Assembly: GCF_027925385.1 (NCBI RefSeq)
Contig: NZ_AP027143.1
Coordinates: 124,001 to 188,000 of the forward strand
Length of the DNA stretch: 64,000 bases
Reading direction: 5' to 3'
From: Methylocystis iwaonis
Lineage (GTDB): Bacteria > Pseudomonadota > Alphaproteobacteria > Rhizobiales > Beijerinckiaceae
The notes below the pieces were generated by a model. That model searched no databases and was not told where the DNA came from. It was given only the letters and a program-made list of their open reading frames with translations. Both the position numbers and the translations under genes were made by a program. Positions 35,080-43,530 of this stretch are shown here, piece after piece; position 1 is the stretch's first letter, and each line of letters begins with the position of its first letter.

Positions 35080-35685
35080 ATGCCAAAAGCAAAGCGCGCC
35101 GCGCGCCGCGTCGCCCGAGTGTGCGTCGCCGCTATCGCTGGCTTGCAGATTCTCGCGTCGCTCTCGGTAGCGGCCTCCCCTCGGGAAAAACTCGAGGTCA
35201 TCGACTCGAGCGCTCGATCGGAATGGGTTATCGACGAACACGCATGGGGCGGCGGTGTCCGCTTGTATTTTCTCGATGCGAAACATAAGTCCGGTCCGCG
35301 GGACCTGATGCCGAATTTTGCACTCGGCTGCGACCGCATCGACCCCGCAAAGAGCGTTTGGAGATTCCTCGTAGAACTCGCGCCGTTAGGCTCCGACGCT
35401 TCGGGCGAGGAGGAAACCGCCTATATGAAAAACAAGGCGTATTACTTCGGCGCGCCGGGGACGGTCATCCTCATCGACGAAATGGACAAGGAGTTCAAGC
35501 GCGTGCCCATTCTGGTGACAGGCTCGGGCACTTTGGAAACGGGGCGTCTGACGCGCGAAGAGGTCAAGAGCTTCACGGACGCTTCGCAGATCCGCGTCGA
35601 GACGCCGACGGTTGTCTTCGAAACGCGCGCCCTCCGGGCCGGTTCGCTCCACCTGATGCGCAAGCTTCCCTGCGCCACTCCGTGA
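35080..35685 (+). CDS. secreted protein, tandem paralogue family, member 3
   Basis: A 201-residue exported protein, the most divergent member. It keeps the key features: EHAWGGGVRLYFLD, FALGCDRIDPAKSVWRFLVE, KAYYFGAPGTVILIDEMDKE, LETGRLTREEV and the final KLPCATP. The signal peptide is basic (KAKRAARRVARV) followed by CVAAIAGLQILASLSVAAS. The two conserved cysteines are present. Differences from members 1 and 2 across the whole length suggest an older duplication. It is followed 17 bases later by another exported protein. Confidence 0.7.
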   Translation: MPKAKRAARRVARVCVAAIAGLQILASLSVAASPREKLEVIDSSARSEWVIDEHAWGGGVRLYFLDAKHKSGPRDLMPNFALGCDRIDPAKSVWRFLVELAPLGSDASGEEETAYMKNKAYYFGAPGTVILIDEMDKEFKRVPILVTGSGTLETGRLTREEVKSFTDASQIRVETPTVVFETRALRAGSLHLMRKLPCATP

Positions 35686-35702
35686 ACGCGGAAGGTCTCC
35701 CG

Positions 35703-36254
35703 ATGTCGAATAGGTTGAAACGATTTCTCGTCGGCATCCTCTTGGCGACCTCACCCGCTTACGCCGCGTCGTCCAGCGTGACTGTGGACGAAAGCGGCAT
35801 CGTGGTCGCCGGCGCCTGGGGGGCGCGCAAAGCCTATGCGCCTCTGGATGTTTCCCGCATCTTGCCGGGCTTCCTCGGCGCCTGGGCCCTGCGTCCGGAA
35901 ATCTGCGGCGAGGCGCCGCGCCGGGCCGCGCTCCCGGACCGGACTCCCAACGGATTCGTCTGGATCGCCGCCGATCGCATCTCCACCAAATCCGGCCCGC
36001 TCGTGGTCGCTGGCGCTTACGTCCGAACGCCGGAGACGATGACGCCGCGAGACGTAGAAGCCGCTTTGGCGGAGAAACGCAAAATCGTCATTTCGTCCGA
36101 GAGGGAGCGGAACGCTGCCGAGATGCTCGTCGAACTGCGCCCGCTTCGACAAGGCGAAAGCCATTTCTATCAGCTCAGCCTCTCGGACGAGAAGAAAACG
36201 CTCGTGATGGAGGAAGCCGGTCGAGAGCGCGTCACATTGAAACTTTGCGAGTGA
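35703..36254 (+). CDS. secreted protein, unknown function
   Basis: A 183-residue exported protein: signal peptide (RFLVGILLATSPAYAAS), then SSVTVDESGIVVAGAWGARK, ALRPEICGEAPRRAAL and a C-terminal strand pattern ending in VTLKLCE. Two cysteines lie far apart. A GAAGG site precedes the ATG at 35703. It is unrelated by eye to the tandem paralogues but close enough to share their transcript. I cannot name the family. Confidence 0.6.
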   Translation: MSNRLKRFLVGILLATSPAYAASSSVTVDESGIVVAGAWGARKAYAPLDVSRILPGFLGAWALRPEICGEAPRRAALPDRTPNGFVWIAADRISTKSGPLVVAGAYVRTPETMTPRDVEAALAEKRKIVISSERERNAAEMLVELRPLRQGESHFYQLSLSDEKKTLVMEEAGRERVTLKLCE

Positions 36255-36431
36255 GAGCCCCCCATCCGCCACGCAGCTTCATGCCTTGTCGCCGCGCTTG
36301 TCGCAGCTAACGTCCCCGGCCGCGAGGCGCATGACGCCGACGACAAAGGGACATAGAAAAAGCGCTCGTCGCGATATCACCTGTGTCTCCCAACTGTTTT
36401 TTCCACTTGTGGCGCTGCTTCATGCGCAGCT

Positions 36432-37145
36432 TTATCGACAACGGAACAATCGCGAGACCGGCGATGGATCGGGCCGCACCCTCCGCCATTCGAGATCGGC
36501 GCCATCGGATGAAAGCGTAAACTCCTCCGTAGAATCCCATTCTCCTTCGCCACCCGAATTTCGAGCGTTGATAAAAATCGTACGGCGCGAGCTCCCCTTA
36601 GGGAGGACCCCGAGAGCGATCATTTCCCCTTCCGCCTGATGCAGACCTTCGGAATCGATTGCGAGGATGGCGGTCGATTCTCCTGCGGTGCAATCATGCG
36701 CCGAATAGGCCCATTTTCCGCGATATTGCAGCGGAATCTCATGCAACGGGCGCGGCGTCTCCGCAGCTTCAATTCCCTCGCGCGGGGCCCCGTCCAAGAT
36801 TCCGACAGGAATCCGCGACCGTCCGTTGCTCTTGTCGCGGTAGACGTCCGCCAGCCGCGACGGATTGCCGTCGACGATAGCCGTGCTCGTTTCCTTGTTC
36901 ATCGTCAACGTGGCGCCTGCGTTGAAGTGGTCTTGCAGGAGAATAGCGACCGCGTCGAACAAGGCCTCGCCCTTGCTGCTCACTTTGTCCTCCGGTGCGA
37001 TTTGCGCGCTGTATTCGGTCAAATAGTCCAAAGCTGCTTCATCGCGGCCGCCGAGTCCGGCAAAGCCCGGTGCGGACGGCCAAAAGCAATATGAACAGGC
37101 TACAAAGCCGACCGTGGCGATTTGTCGCCATCGTCTTCGAGACAT
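36432..37145 (-). CDS. secreted protein, unknown function
   Basis: A 237-residue exported protein on the minus strand, facing the paralogue block. The signal peptide is IATVGFVACSYCFWPSAPGF. The C-terminal half (from about 140) has YRGKWAYSAHDCTAGESTAI, then AEGEMIALGVLPKGSSR, GEGEWDSTEEFTLSSDGADL and a final RLFRC. This layout (GxWA...C at the start, last Cys at the end) recurs in small alphaproteobacterial periplasmic proteins. The N-terminal half is helical and unrecognised. The plus strand here has no better frame. Confidence 0.6.
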   Translation of the reverse strand: MSRRRWRQIATVGFVACSYCFWPSAPGFAGLGGRDEAALDYLTEYSAQIAPEDKVSSKGEALFDAVAILLQDHFNAGATLTMNKETSTAIVDGNPSRLADVYRDKSNGRSRIPVGILDGAPREGIEAAETPRPLHEIPLQYRGKWAYSAHDCTAGESTAILAIDSEGLHQAEGEMIALGVLPKGSSRRTIFINARNSGGEGEWDSTEEFTLSSDGADLEWRRVRPDPSPVSRLFRCR

Positions 37146-37296
37146 CGCCAGTCCTCGCGCAAGCCGTCCTATCCGTGGATATTCCCAGCGCTACATGCCA
37201 TCAACATACACGACGTACCGGTTCGCTTTTACGCTCAACTTCGACCCGGACCGACGATAGCTTCGACAGGAAAGCAAAATCAGACATGAGTGGATA

Positions 37297-37887
37297 ATGC
37301 CCGCCTTCTCTTCAACCTTCGCCCGCCTTTTGGTCGCTCTGGCGTTGCCTCAAATCCTGTCTGCCGGACCGGCATGGGGCGGCGCCGAAAATCCAATTGC
37401 CGAACTCGAACAGCATGAACTCGAACAGGCGACGCTCGCGTGCCAGTCCCGGAGTTATAAAGAGCTGTTCTGGGCAATGATCCGATCGGCAGCGGTGCGA
37501 AAGAAATACGCCGCGCCTCAGATCGATTATGCAGAGCGCGGCGAAAACAGCGAGACGAGGAAGAGCGCGATTCCGAAAGAGAGTTACGACAAATTTCCCA
37601 TCCAGACGTTCGATTTCTTTTGGAAATCGGCCGTTCCGGCGAAGCCCGGCGACAAAGATGAATATGTGATGATGGAGTTCAATCAGAGCCAGAGCAATCA
37701 AATTTCCGTCGACTGGACGCGCGTGCATTACCGCGGACCGTACGTGGGCGAGGAGAGTTTGGGGACGGCGTATGATCTCGACGGCAAACCTTACCGTCCG
37801 GGAAGGCGAGTCGATGGCCGATTGCTTCTTGACCCGACCAAAGATTGCTGGGAACTCGTCGCGGATATTCGTTACAGCAGGCGCTGA
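37297..37887 (+). CDS. secreted protein, unknown function
   Basis: A 196-residue exported protein: signal peptide (FARLLVALALPQILSAGPAW), then ENPIAELEQHELEQATLACQ, SYKELFWAMIRSAAVRKKYA and a Trp/Tyr-rich second half (FDFFWKSAVPAKPGDKDEYV, VDWTRVHYRGPYVG). Two cysteines, one early and one near the end (TKDCWEL). No family is recognised. It is read divergently from the gene at 36432-37145, with 151 bases between the starts. Confidence 0.6.
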   Translation: MPAFSSTFARLLVALALPQILSAGPAWGGAENPIAELEQHELEQATLACQSRSYKELFWAMIRSAAVRKKYAAPQIDYAERGENSETRKSAIPKESYDKFPIQTFDFFWKSAVPAKPGDKDEYVMMEFNQSQSNQISVDWTRVHYRGPYVGEESLGTAYDLDGKPYRPGRRVDGRLLLDPTKDCWELVADIRYSRR

Positions 37888-38209
37888 TGGTCGCAAGCAA
37901 GGGCGAAGAGGTTGTCGCAAGCTCGTAGCGAGACTGCGGAAATCCGGTGAGCGGCGATTTTCAGGGATTATCGACCATTTTGACGCCCGAAGCAGAGCGC
38001 GAGAAATCCATCCTGGCGGCCTCTTCAGGCCGAGTTTTACCAGCATCGCTCACGGCCGATGTGCAAGAAACCGTGTGAAGGACAAATAAGGCGTTGCGCC
38101 CGGAGATGCTGAATTTCAGTCCTCGAGGTTGGAACCGTCCATCATGCGCCCCGCCTTGCAAATTATTCCGGATTATGTCGTCGATCCGAATTCGGTTGCC
38201 GATAACTTG
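37888..38209. other. gene-free stretch
   Basis: No convincing gene. Short frames on either strand have no ribosome site, signal peptide or recognisable sequence. It separates the convergent ends of the secreted-protein gene at 37297-37887 and the DUF4189 gene at 38210-38590; I see no clear terminator hairpin with a T-run. Confidence 0.4.
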
Positions 38210-38590
38210 TCAGTTGAAGGAGGAGGGAACGCTGCAGGCCGCATACTGGATACGGCAGTTCTTGGTCGCTTCCGAGCAACTGCGCTGCGCGAGCTTGCTC
38301 GCCTTCTCCATCGTGTCGGCATAAGCGATAGCGACTTCCCGATTGTCACCGGAGGCGTAGGCGGCGCACCGGTTGCGGTAGGTCAGCCGGATCTTGCATT
38401 CGCCCGCACCACCGCTTTCCTCGCACTGGCGGAGAGCCCCCGAGATCGCGGCGTTTTCGTCCGGACGTCCACGGCTCGCGCCGAAACCATTGCCGCCGAG
38501 GGCTATGGCGCCCCAGAGATTTTCCTCTGCGCCTGCCGGCGCAATTTGTGCCGTTATCCCGGTCACCAAAATGAATGCAGACAGTCTCAT
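38210..38590 (-). CDS. DUF4189 secreted protein
   Basis: A 126-residue exported protein. After the signal peptide (LSAFILVTGITAQIAPAGA) the mature part is a single DUF4189 domain: WGAIALGGNGFGASRG, ISGALRQCEESGGAGECKIR, LTYRNRCAAYASG and CSEATKNCRIQYAACS. The six cysteines have the usual spacing. The family occurs widely as small periplasmic proteins of unknown role, sometimes in toxin-immunity settings. I start at the ATG at 38590, directly before the signal; a longer frame starts at 38626. Confidence 0.75.
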   Translation of the reverse strand: MRLSAFILVTGITAQIAPAGAEENLWGAIALGGNGFGASRGRPDENAAISGALRQCEESGGAGECKIRLTYRNRCAAYASGDNREVAIAYADTMEKASKLAQRSCSEATKNCRIQYAACSVPSSFN

Positions 38591-38689
38591 GCGCTTAGCT
38601 TGATTGCAAACCGATGCTTCACGCAATCGTCTGGGATGTACTGGTTCCTCATGGAGGAGGAGACTTCCGCCAGCGCTTGGTCCCGTATT

Positions 38690-39034
38690 TCATCTGTTCT
38701 TTCGGCGCGTGGCCCAGCGATAAGCTGGATAGCTCAAGGTCAGGAGCAGATAGACAAACATGATCTTCACCGCGCTCGATCGGCTACGGCAGGTGAGGAC
38801 TCTGATGGTCGCTATGTCGCCGTAATCATGGCCGCGTGGCGTCTGATAGGGGTCAATCGTACCCAGCAGGCAATCGGCGACCGTAAAGGGAGGGTCGTTT
38901 CCATCTACCGGTTCAACGACCGTCTCTGGGTCGGTCCAGGTCCCCGGCGTCCAGCCTCTCATGTCGGAACGCAGGAATAGGATGCCTATAACCAGCACAA
39001 AGCCGATAACAGAGAGTCCGATCCATGTTTTCAT
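38690..39034 (-). CDS. small membrane protein, unknown function (paralogue of 41444 pseudogene)
   Basis: A 114-residue protein with an N-terminal helix (WIGLSVIGFVLVIGILFL) and a second helix near the end (IMFVYLLLTLSYPAYRWA) followed by a basic tail. Between them are VVEPVDGNDPPFTVADCLLG and IRVLTCRSRSSAVKIM with two cysteines in what is probably the periplasmic loop. The pseudogene at 41444-41795 carries the same blocks in broken frames. The ATG at 39034 is the start directly before the first helix. No known family. Confidence 0.6.
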   Translation of the reverse strand: MKTWIGLSVIGFVLVIGILFLRSDMRGWTPGTWTDPETVVEPVDGNDPPFTVADCLLGTIDPYQTPRGHDYGDIATIRVLTCRSRSSAVKIMFVYLLLTLSYPAYRWATRRKNR

Positions 39035-39209
39035 GACGTAGCCCCCCGCTCCGGGATCATTCGACGCCAAAGATGACGGGACCTGCGCGGTCACGAGCGC
39101 CGGCCGCGCCTTCCTCAGATGATGGGGATGACGATGTAATTATGGGCTGGATCGGGGCGTGACCCTCAGAAGCTTTCGGCCGGCTTTTAGATGCGAGGCC
39201 GCCGAGTTA

Positions 39210-39893
39210 TCACCATTCCTTCGGAGTTCCGTTAATCAGCTCCTCAACGATCTCGATGGGGCATTCGATTCCGCTCAATCTAGCGATCTTGAGGTAATTG
39301 GCCTGCTGTTGGGCGCTCTCGCAGGTCGACCGAGGAATGTTCCGCCCTTTGTTAATCTGATAGGTATGCTCTCCCGACGGCCACCGATAGACGGTGACAT
39401 AGGCGAGCGTCGTAGCGGAACTACCATCGCCTCTGTGGGGGCATTCGGATTCATGCCCTGGCATCACTCTCGCCAGACATTCCCTTGCCGCGGCGGTGAA
39501 GGCGTCGTCGCTCGTCGGTTGGTTAACCACGGCGACATAGGCATCCTTGCTGTTCTTTCCGGCTTCCTTGCCCTTCCGGTTGGTAAAAGTCACGACCATA
39601 CCCCATCCAGGAGTGAGATTCTCAGGCCATGGCGCAGGGGGGATCACCAAGCCGCGCCCGTCGGCAGAGCGGTAATCGCTGTCCGGTTGCGCATCAGCCG
39701 CGCACATCGGTACGGAACTGACCCCTTGTCCTTCCTGTCTCAATCCGACCATCCTCTCGCCCGGGCTAGGTCCTGCCGGGCAGGGATAGACCTGGGCCTG
39801 CGCGGGGCGAGGCGTTAATTCGAGCCATGTCGCGCCAAGCAGTAATGATGTGCGCCATGCAAATCGCAACACACTGCTTACCAGTGTCGCCAA
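39210..39893 (-). CDS. secreted protein with a DUF4189-like region
   Basis: A 227-residue exported protein. Signal peptide FAWRTSLLLGATWLELTPRP with cleavage near AQAQ. The mature N-terminus YPCPAGPSPGERMVGLRQEG..VPMC is a two-cysteine head like that at 25904. The middle has DAYVAVVNQPTSDDAFTAAA followed by RECLARVMPGHESEC, close in pattern to DUF4189. The C-terminal part (STCESAQQQANYLKIARLSG) is unrecognised. It follows the broken response-regulator gene on the minus strand. Confidence 0.6.
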   Translation of the reverse strand: MATLVSSVLRFAWRTSLLLGATWLELTPRPAQAQVYPCPAGPSPGERMVGLRQEGQGVSSVPMCAADAQPDSDYRSADGRGLVIPPAPWPENLTPGWGMVVTFTNRKGKEAGKNSKDAYVAVVNQPTSDDAFTAAARECLARVMPGHESECPHRGDGSSATTLAYVTVYRWPSGEHTYQINKGRNIPRSTCESAQQQANYLKIARLSGIECPIEIVEELINGTPKEW

Positions 39894-40214
39894 GATGGTC
39901 TCCTCCGTCCGTCGCCGTGCAGCAAATGCTTACCAAGAGCCCGATCTTTCCTGTACATCGAATGTGTACCGGTGCATCGGAGCGGCTCGATCCACGCCGT
40001 AGGAAATCGAATGGCGATGCGCCCAAGACCGACCACGCCATCGGCGTGGCGATCCTGCGAATGTGCGGTACGCGCTCCTCTACGAGGGCGCGGGCCTTCA
40101 TGATATCGCCGGCCTCGTCGACATGGTTTACCCAGACGAGCTTGTTCAACAGTCGTTTCAGCCGGCGCCGGGCAGCGGGTCAGCAGTGACAACAAGAACC
40201 GACAGTTCGGTCAT
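39894..40214 (-). pseudogene. LytTR-type response regulator, broken receiver domain
   Basis: The frame opens with MTELSVLVV, which parallels MSELTILVV of the intact regulator at 29889-30665, and overlaps the kinase stop as ATGA. It hits a stop after about 18 codons. One frame over it continues RRRLKRLLNKLVWVNHVDEA, matching RRRLLRLLAKMEWVGRIDEA of the intact copy, and then becomes unrecognisable. Neither the phosphoacceptor Asp nor a LytTR domain is found. The partner kinase at 40211-41293 is intact, so it now lacks its own regulator. Confidence 0.75.
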
Positions 40215-41293
40215 TCCGTCCTCCACGGCATATCGAGCGTTGCCCGATAGATGCCCGGTGCGGCAAGACCGGCCGAAAATCGCCCGTCATCCCGAAACCG
40301 CGCTCGAAGGCGTTCGGCCACATTCTTCAGCCCAAGCCCCGTGCCGGCGGGCTTTGGCCTAACCGTTTCCATCGGCATGTCGTTCTCGACGATCACCAGC
40401 AACCGGTTCGTCTCACGACGGGCGGAAAGCGAAATACTGACCTCGCCCGACATCGCGCCAACGCCATGCTTGATTGCGTTTTCAATCAGAGGCTGGAGGA
40501 TCAGACTGGGCACCAGAGCGTGACGCACATCATCCGGCCTATCGATATGGAAGGTCATCCGATCCGAGAAACGCTCATGCTCTATCTCCAGATACTCCTC
40601 CTGCAATCTCAGTTCCTCGGACAATCGGACATCGTGGAACGGGTCCAGCGTCAGCGTTGTGCGCAGGAACGTCGACAGCGACAGCACCATCCGCTCGGCG
40701 CGTGTCGCGGAGCCTTCTTCAATCAGTCCCCCGATCGAGTTGAGCGTATTGAAGAGGAAATGCGGGTTTACCTGATAGCGCAGCGCCCTCATTTGTGCGG
40801 AAAGGGCGTCTTCCCGAACCACAGCTAATCGGCGCTCGCGATCCCTAACATCGAAGCTGTACAGAAGCGTCAGGAACACGCTGGACCAGCCAAAGAACGC
40901 TGCCCAGCAGATGAACAAGTCGTTAATATTATTGGAAATGGAAAAATCCAAATTGTCCTCAGTGAAGAGAATCCGGCATAATTCGCGAGTGAGGAAAAAA
41001 TCTGTGATAGAAACGAGCGCAGATATCAAGAAGCAGGTGATGATGTTATAAATCATCGTTGCTCCGCGAAAATGCCAGACTGCAATCGACATCATTGAAA
41101 ATGACAGAACTCCGGACACAAGAACGACAATACCGGAGTGCCCAACGAAGCCTTCAAAACCATTTTCGCTCTGTCTCGATCCCGAAAAAAATGCCGATAC
41201 GCCATATAATAACGCCGTCAGGAACAGGTATGTTATTCCCAGCTTGAACGCTTCCCCAAAGAGAGATTTTCGGGTTGGCATTCCTTCTTTCAT
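40211..41293 (-). CDS. LytS-type sensor histidine kinase (second copy)
   Basis: About 360 residues. Several hydrophobic helices (LGITYLFLTALLYGVSAFF, IVVLVSGVLSFSMMSIAVW, INDLFICWAAFFGWSSVFLT) precede a kinase core nearly identical to that at 30662-31753: ALRYQVNPHFLFNTLNSIGG, IENAIKHGVGAM and GTGLGLKNVAERL. The membrane part is much less alike, so it likely senses something else. I place the start at the ATG at 41293 with AAGGGA upstream; GTG at 41314 and ATG at 41281 are alternatives. Its regulator gene is broken. It might signal to the intact LytTR regulator at 29889 instead, which is inference. Confidence 0.88.
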   Translation of the reverse strand: MKEGMPTRKSLFGEAFKLGITYLFLTALLYGVSAFFSGSRQSENGFEGFVGHSGIVVLVSGVLSFSMMSIAVWHFRGATMIYNIITCFLISALVSITDFFLTRELCRILFTEDNLDFSISNNINDLFICWAAFFGWSSVFLTLLYSFDVRDRERRLAVVREDALSAQMRALRYQVNPHFLFNTLNSIGGLIEEGSATRAERMVLSLSTFLRTTLTLDPFHDVRLSEELRLQEEYLEIEHERFSDRMTFHIDRPDDVRHALVPSLILQPLIENAIKHGVGAMSGEVSISLSARRETNRLLVIVENDMPMETVRPKPAGTGLGLKNVAERLRARFRDDGRFSAGLAAPGIYRATLDMPWRTE

Positions 41294-41443
41294 CTTAAGG
41301 GTCCCTTCTTCCACCAGGTTGGTAATGCCCAGCAGATTGATTTGTCATCAGCCAGCGTAGAACTGGTACATCGTCGCATTTGATCGTCCTTGGCAACACG
41401 TCCACAAAAGATGGCCGATGGTCAATGGACAGGTGAAAATCCC

Positions 41444-41795
41444 ATGAACTGGCGGGGGGTTGGCCACATTGGGCTCGCTTATTGTCGCCATGCTGATTTT
41501 CTCTCAGCACGACCTGAGGGGGTGGCCACCGCCAACTATCGAAATCTGACTTCCGTCGTAGAGCCGACCCGGCCTGACGCCGGCAGCTTCACCGTCGAGG
41601 AATGTCTGCCGGGCGCGATCAATCCCTGGAACAGCCCCCCTCGGACGGATATTGCGGGAACGCGACCGTCACCGCGCTGTCGCGCCGCAGCCGATCGCGC
41701 GCCGTCACGCTTCGCTGGCATATCTTGCCGTTGTCTCACTAGCATTCGTGGTGGTGCGCTGTGCGCGGAAGCACCAACCATAGTAGCTTGCTGTT
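41444..41795 (+). pseudogene. broken paralogue of the membrane protein at 38690-39034
   Basis: Reading across three frames gives LATLGSLIVAMLIFSQHDLR followed by GWPPPTIE, then VVEPTRPDAGSFTVEECLPG AINPW, then VTALSRRSRSRAV. These correspond to GFVLVIGILFLRSDMRGWTP, VVEPVDGNDPPFTVADCLLG and RVLTCRSRSSAV in the intact gene. At least three frame changes make it dead. It lies in the opposite orientation on the other side of the second kinase locus. Confidence 0.65.
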
Positions 41796-41889
41796 AGGTG
41801 GCGCCGTAACGCGGTGTCCAGCAAGTTTGGCTCGCGAATTTTATTACGCCGGAGCTCATCGCGATACGCGATGATCAATCGGTGTGCCG

Positions 41890-42027
41890 TCAGATCTTTC
41901 CGAACAGCAGGACTCCCAGAACGATCATGAATCCCGCCACGTCGATCGCCATGAGCGAATTCGACGCTGTCGAAATCAAGTCCGGCTCGAAGAGCGACAG
42001 GATGGTCGCGACGATTGTTGATGTCAT
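41890..42027 (-). CDS. small membrane protein, 45 residues
   Basis: The frame starts with an ATG 10 bases after the stop of the glycosyltransferase gene, with GGGAGG a suitable distance before it (inside the end of that gene). It encodes MTSTIVATILSLFEPDLIST, then AIDVAGFMIVLGVLLFGKI, that is, two short hydrophobic stretches and a lysine near the end. Spacing and ribosome site favour a real, translationally coupled gene. Function is unknown; it may anchor or assist the glycosyltransferase. Confidence 0.55.
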   Translation of the reverse strand: MTSTIVATILSLFEPDLISTASNSLMAIDVAGFMIVLGVLLFGKI

Positions 42028-42037
42028 GGCTCGGCGC

Positions 42038-43501
42038 TCAGCCTCCCTGGATCGCGGCTTGCCTCGCGGCGATGCGCGCGCCGGCCTGGTAGGCGCCTTC
42101 GTGAATCAGCCGAATGAGACTGTCGACCGACTGATCCCATGACGGCGCGACGACGATCTTTCGTTCAGCAGTCCGGCTGCAAAGCTCCATTATCTTCTCC
42201 GCAAGCGCGCGTGGATCGAGCAGCGGCACGAAGTCGACATGGCCGCCGCCAATTTCGCGAAACACCGGTAGATCGGAGGCGATGACGGGCAGGCCGTGCC
42301 GGTTGGCTTCGACGAGGGGCAGGCCGAAGCCTTCGATGACCGAAGGGAAGACGAGCGCGTGGGCGTGGCGATAGCAGAATCGCAGATCCGTGTCGCTCGC
42401 GCGGTCGAGCCAGAACAGACGTCGACCGAACTCCGGGTGTCGCGTGATGTCGTGAGCGAGCGCGTCGCTCTGCCAGCCGGGTCGGCCGACGATGAGATAT
42501 CGGACGTCGACCCCCATGCGCCACAGTTGCTCGAAAGCGTTCAGCGCGATCGGGTAGGCCTTTCGCGGCTCGAGCGTTCCGACGCTAAGGAAACAGGGTG
42601 TCGTATCCGTAAAAATGGCTTGCGCCATCGCGGAAACGGGCCGCCGATCCTCGTCTTCGAAATCGGCGCCGAGGCGCCACCAGCCGACAGGAAGATCGGG
42701 GCGCCCGAAAGGGGCGCGTTTTTCGACGTACTCGATGAAATCCGAAGCCGCGCTGCGCGAGACGCAGACGACGCCGTCGCTTTCCATCACGATCGCGTCG
42801 AACCATTCCTGAAACTCCGCGTGCATGCGCGGCGAAACAGCCAGCGGATGCGTGAGCGGGATGAGATCGTGCACGACGGTGACGAGGCTTCCACCTGCCG
42901 CCCGCAGGCTGTGGATGATCGACTCGTATTCCCCGGTCAGGCCCCAGCAGGCGTCGAGCAATAGGAGTCGGTCCCCCGGCGCGAACGACAGCGGGCTCGA
43001 CCAGTCCGGACTATCGTACCACGAGAGAAGCTTGCCGCTTTCGATGATCACAGGCATCGCAAAACCGCTTCTCGGGGCGCGCCGCGCGACCTCGCGCACG
43101 ACGCGTTGAATGCCCGTCTGCCCTCCAAAGCGATGTGTCGGCGTCACGTCGATGAACAGCCGCCCTGCGGCGGATCGGGAGCAGCCGTGCGCCGGGGAGG
43201 AATTGGCAGGAAGGTGCGGGCGAGACCGGCAAGTGCGGACGCGCGAGCCGTCGTGAAGATGGCCGAGGCCGAGCGCGCGCGTCACGGTCCAGTAGAGTTC
43301 CCGCGCGCGGAAGTAGAGGGTCGCAGTGACCGGATCGAGAGTGTTCATGGCGCGGTCGCATATGAGATGTTGGTTCTCGGCCTGGATCCAGGCCGAAAGC
43401 CATGCATCGATGCGCCGATTGCCGTCGCATGGCGAGGATCCCGAAGAACCCCGATCTGCGCGATCCTCGTCGAAAAAGGCGGTGCGGATGTAGTCAACCA
43501 T
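42038..43501 (-). CDS. glycosyltransferase, GT4 (GT-B) type
   Basis: A 487-residue glycosyltransferase. The N-terminal Rossmann part has RLFIDVTPTHRFGGQTGIQR and VTVVHDLIPLTHPLAVSP. The C-terminal donor-binding part has CFLSVGTLEPRKAYPIALNA, LFWLDRASDTDLRFCYRHAH, ALVFPSVIEGFGLPLVEANR (the E-x7-E motif) and GLPVIASDLPVFREIGG. It adds a sugar to a surface glycan or protein. The ATG at 43501 has a CGGAG site; the ATG at 43348 lacks one but gives a more usual N-terminus, so the first 51 residues are uncertain. A small secreted protein gene precedes it by 29 bases and a small membrane protein follows. Confidence 0.85.
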   Translation of the reverse strand: MVDYIRTAFFDEDRADRGSSGSSPCDGNRRIDAWLSAWIQAENQHLICDRAMNTLDPVTATLYFRARELYWTVTRALGLGHLHDGSRVRTCRSRPHLPANSSPAHGCSRSAAGRLFIDVTPTHRFGGQTGIQRVVREVARRAPRSGFAMPVIIESGKLLSWYDSPDWSSPLSFAPGDRLLLLDACWGLTGEYESIIHSLRAAGGSLVTVVHDLIPLTHPLAVSPRMHAEFQEWFDAIVMESDGVVCVSRSAASDFIEYVEKRAPFGRPDLPVGWWRLGADFEDEDRRPVSAMAQAIFTDTTPCFLSVGTLEPRKAYPIALNAFEQLWRMGVDVRYLIVGRPGWQSDALAHDITRHPEFGRRLFWLDRASDTDLRFCYRHAHALVFPSVIEGFGLPLVEANRHGLPVIASDLPVFREIGGGHVDFVPLLDPRALAEKIMELCSRTAERKIVVAPSWDQSVDSLIRLIHEGAYQAGARIAARQAAIQGG

Positions 43502-43530
43502 TATCGACTCCGTCTCTCTTCGCCTGGGGC

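Noticed and set aside
38129..38980. Plus-strand frame of 283 codons opposite the DUF4189 gene
   Set aside because: The minus-strand gene has a signal peptide and the DUF4189 cysteine pattern; the plus frame has neither.
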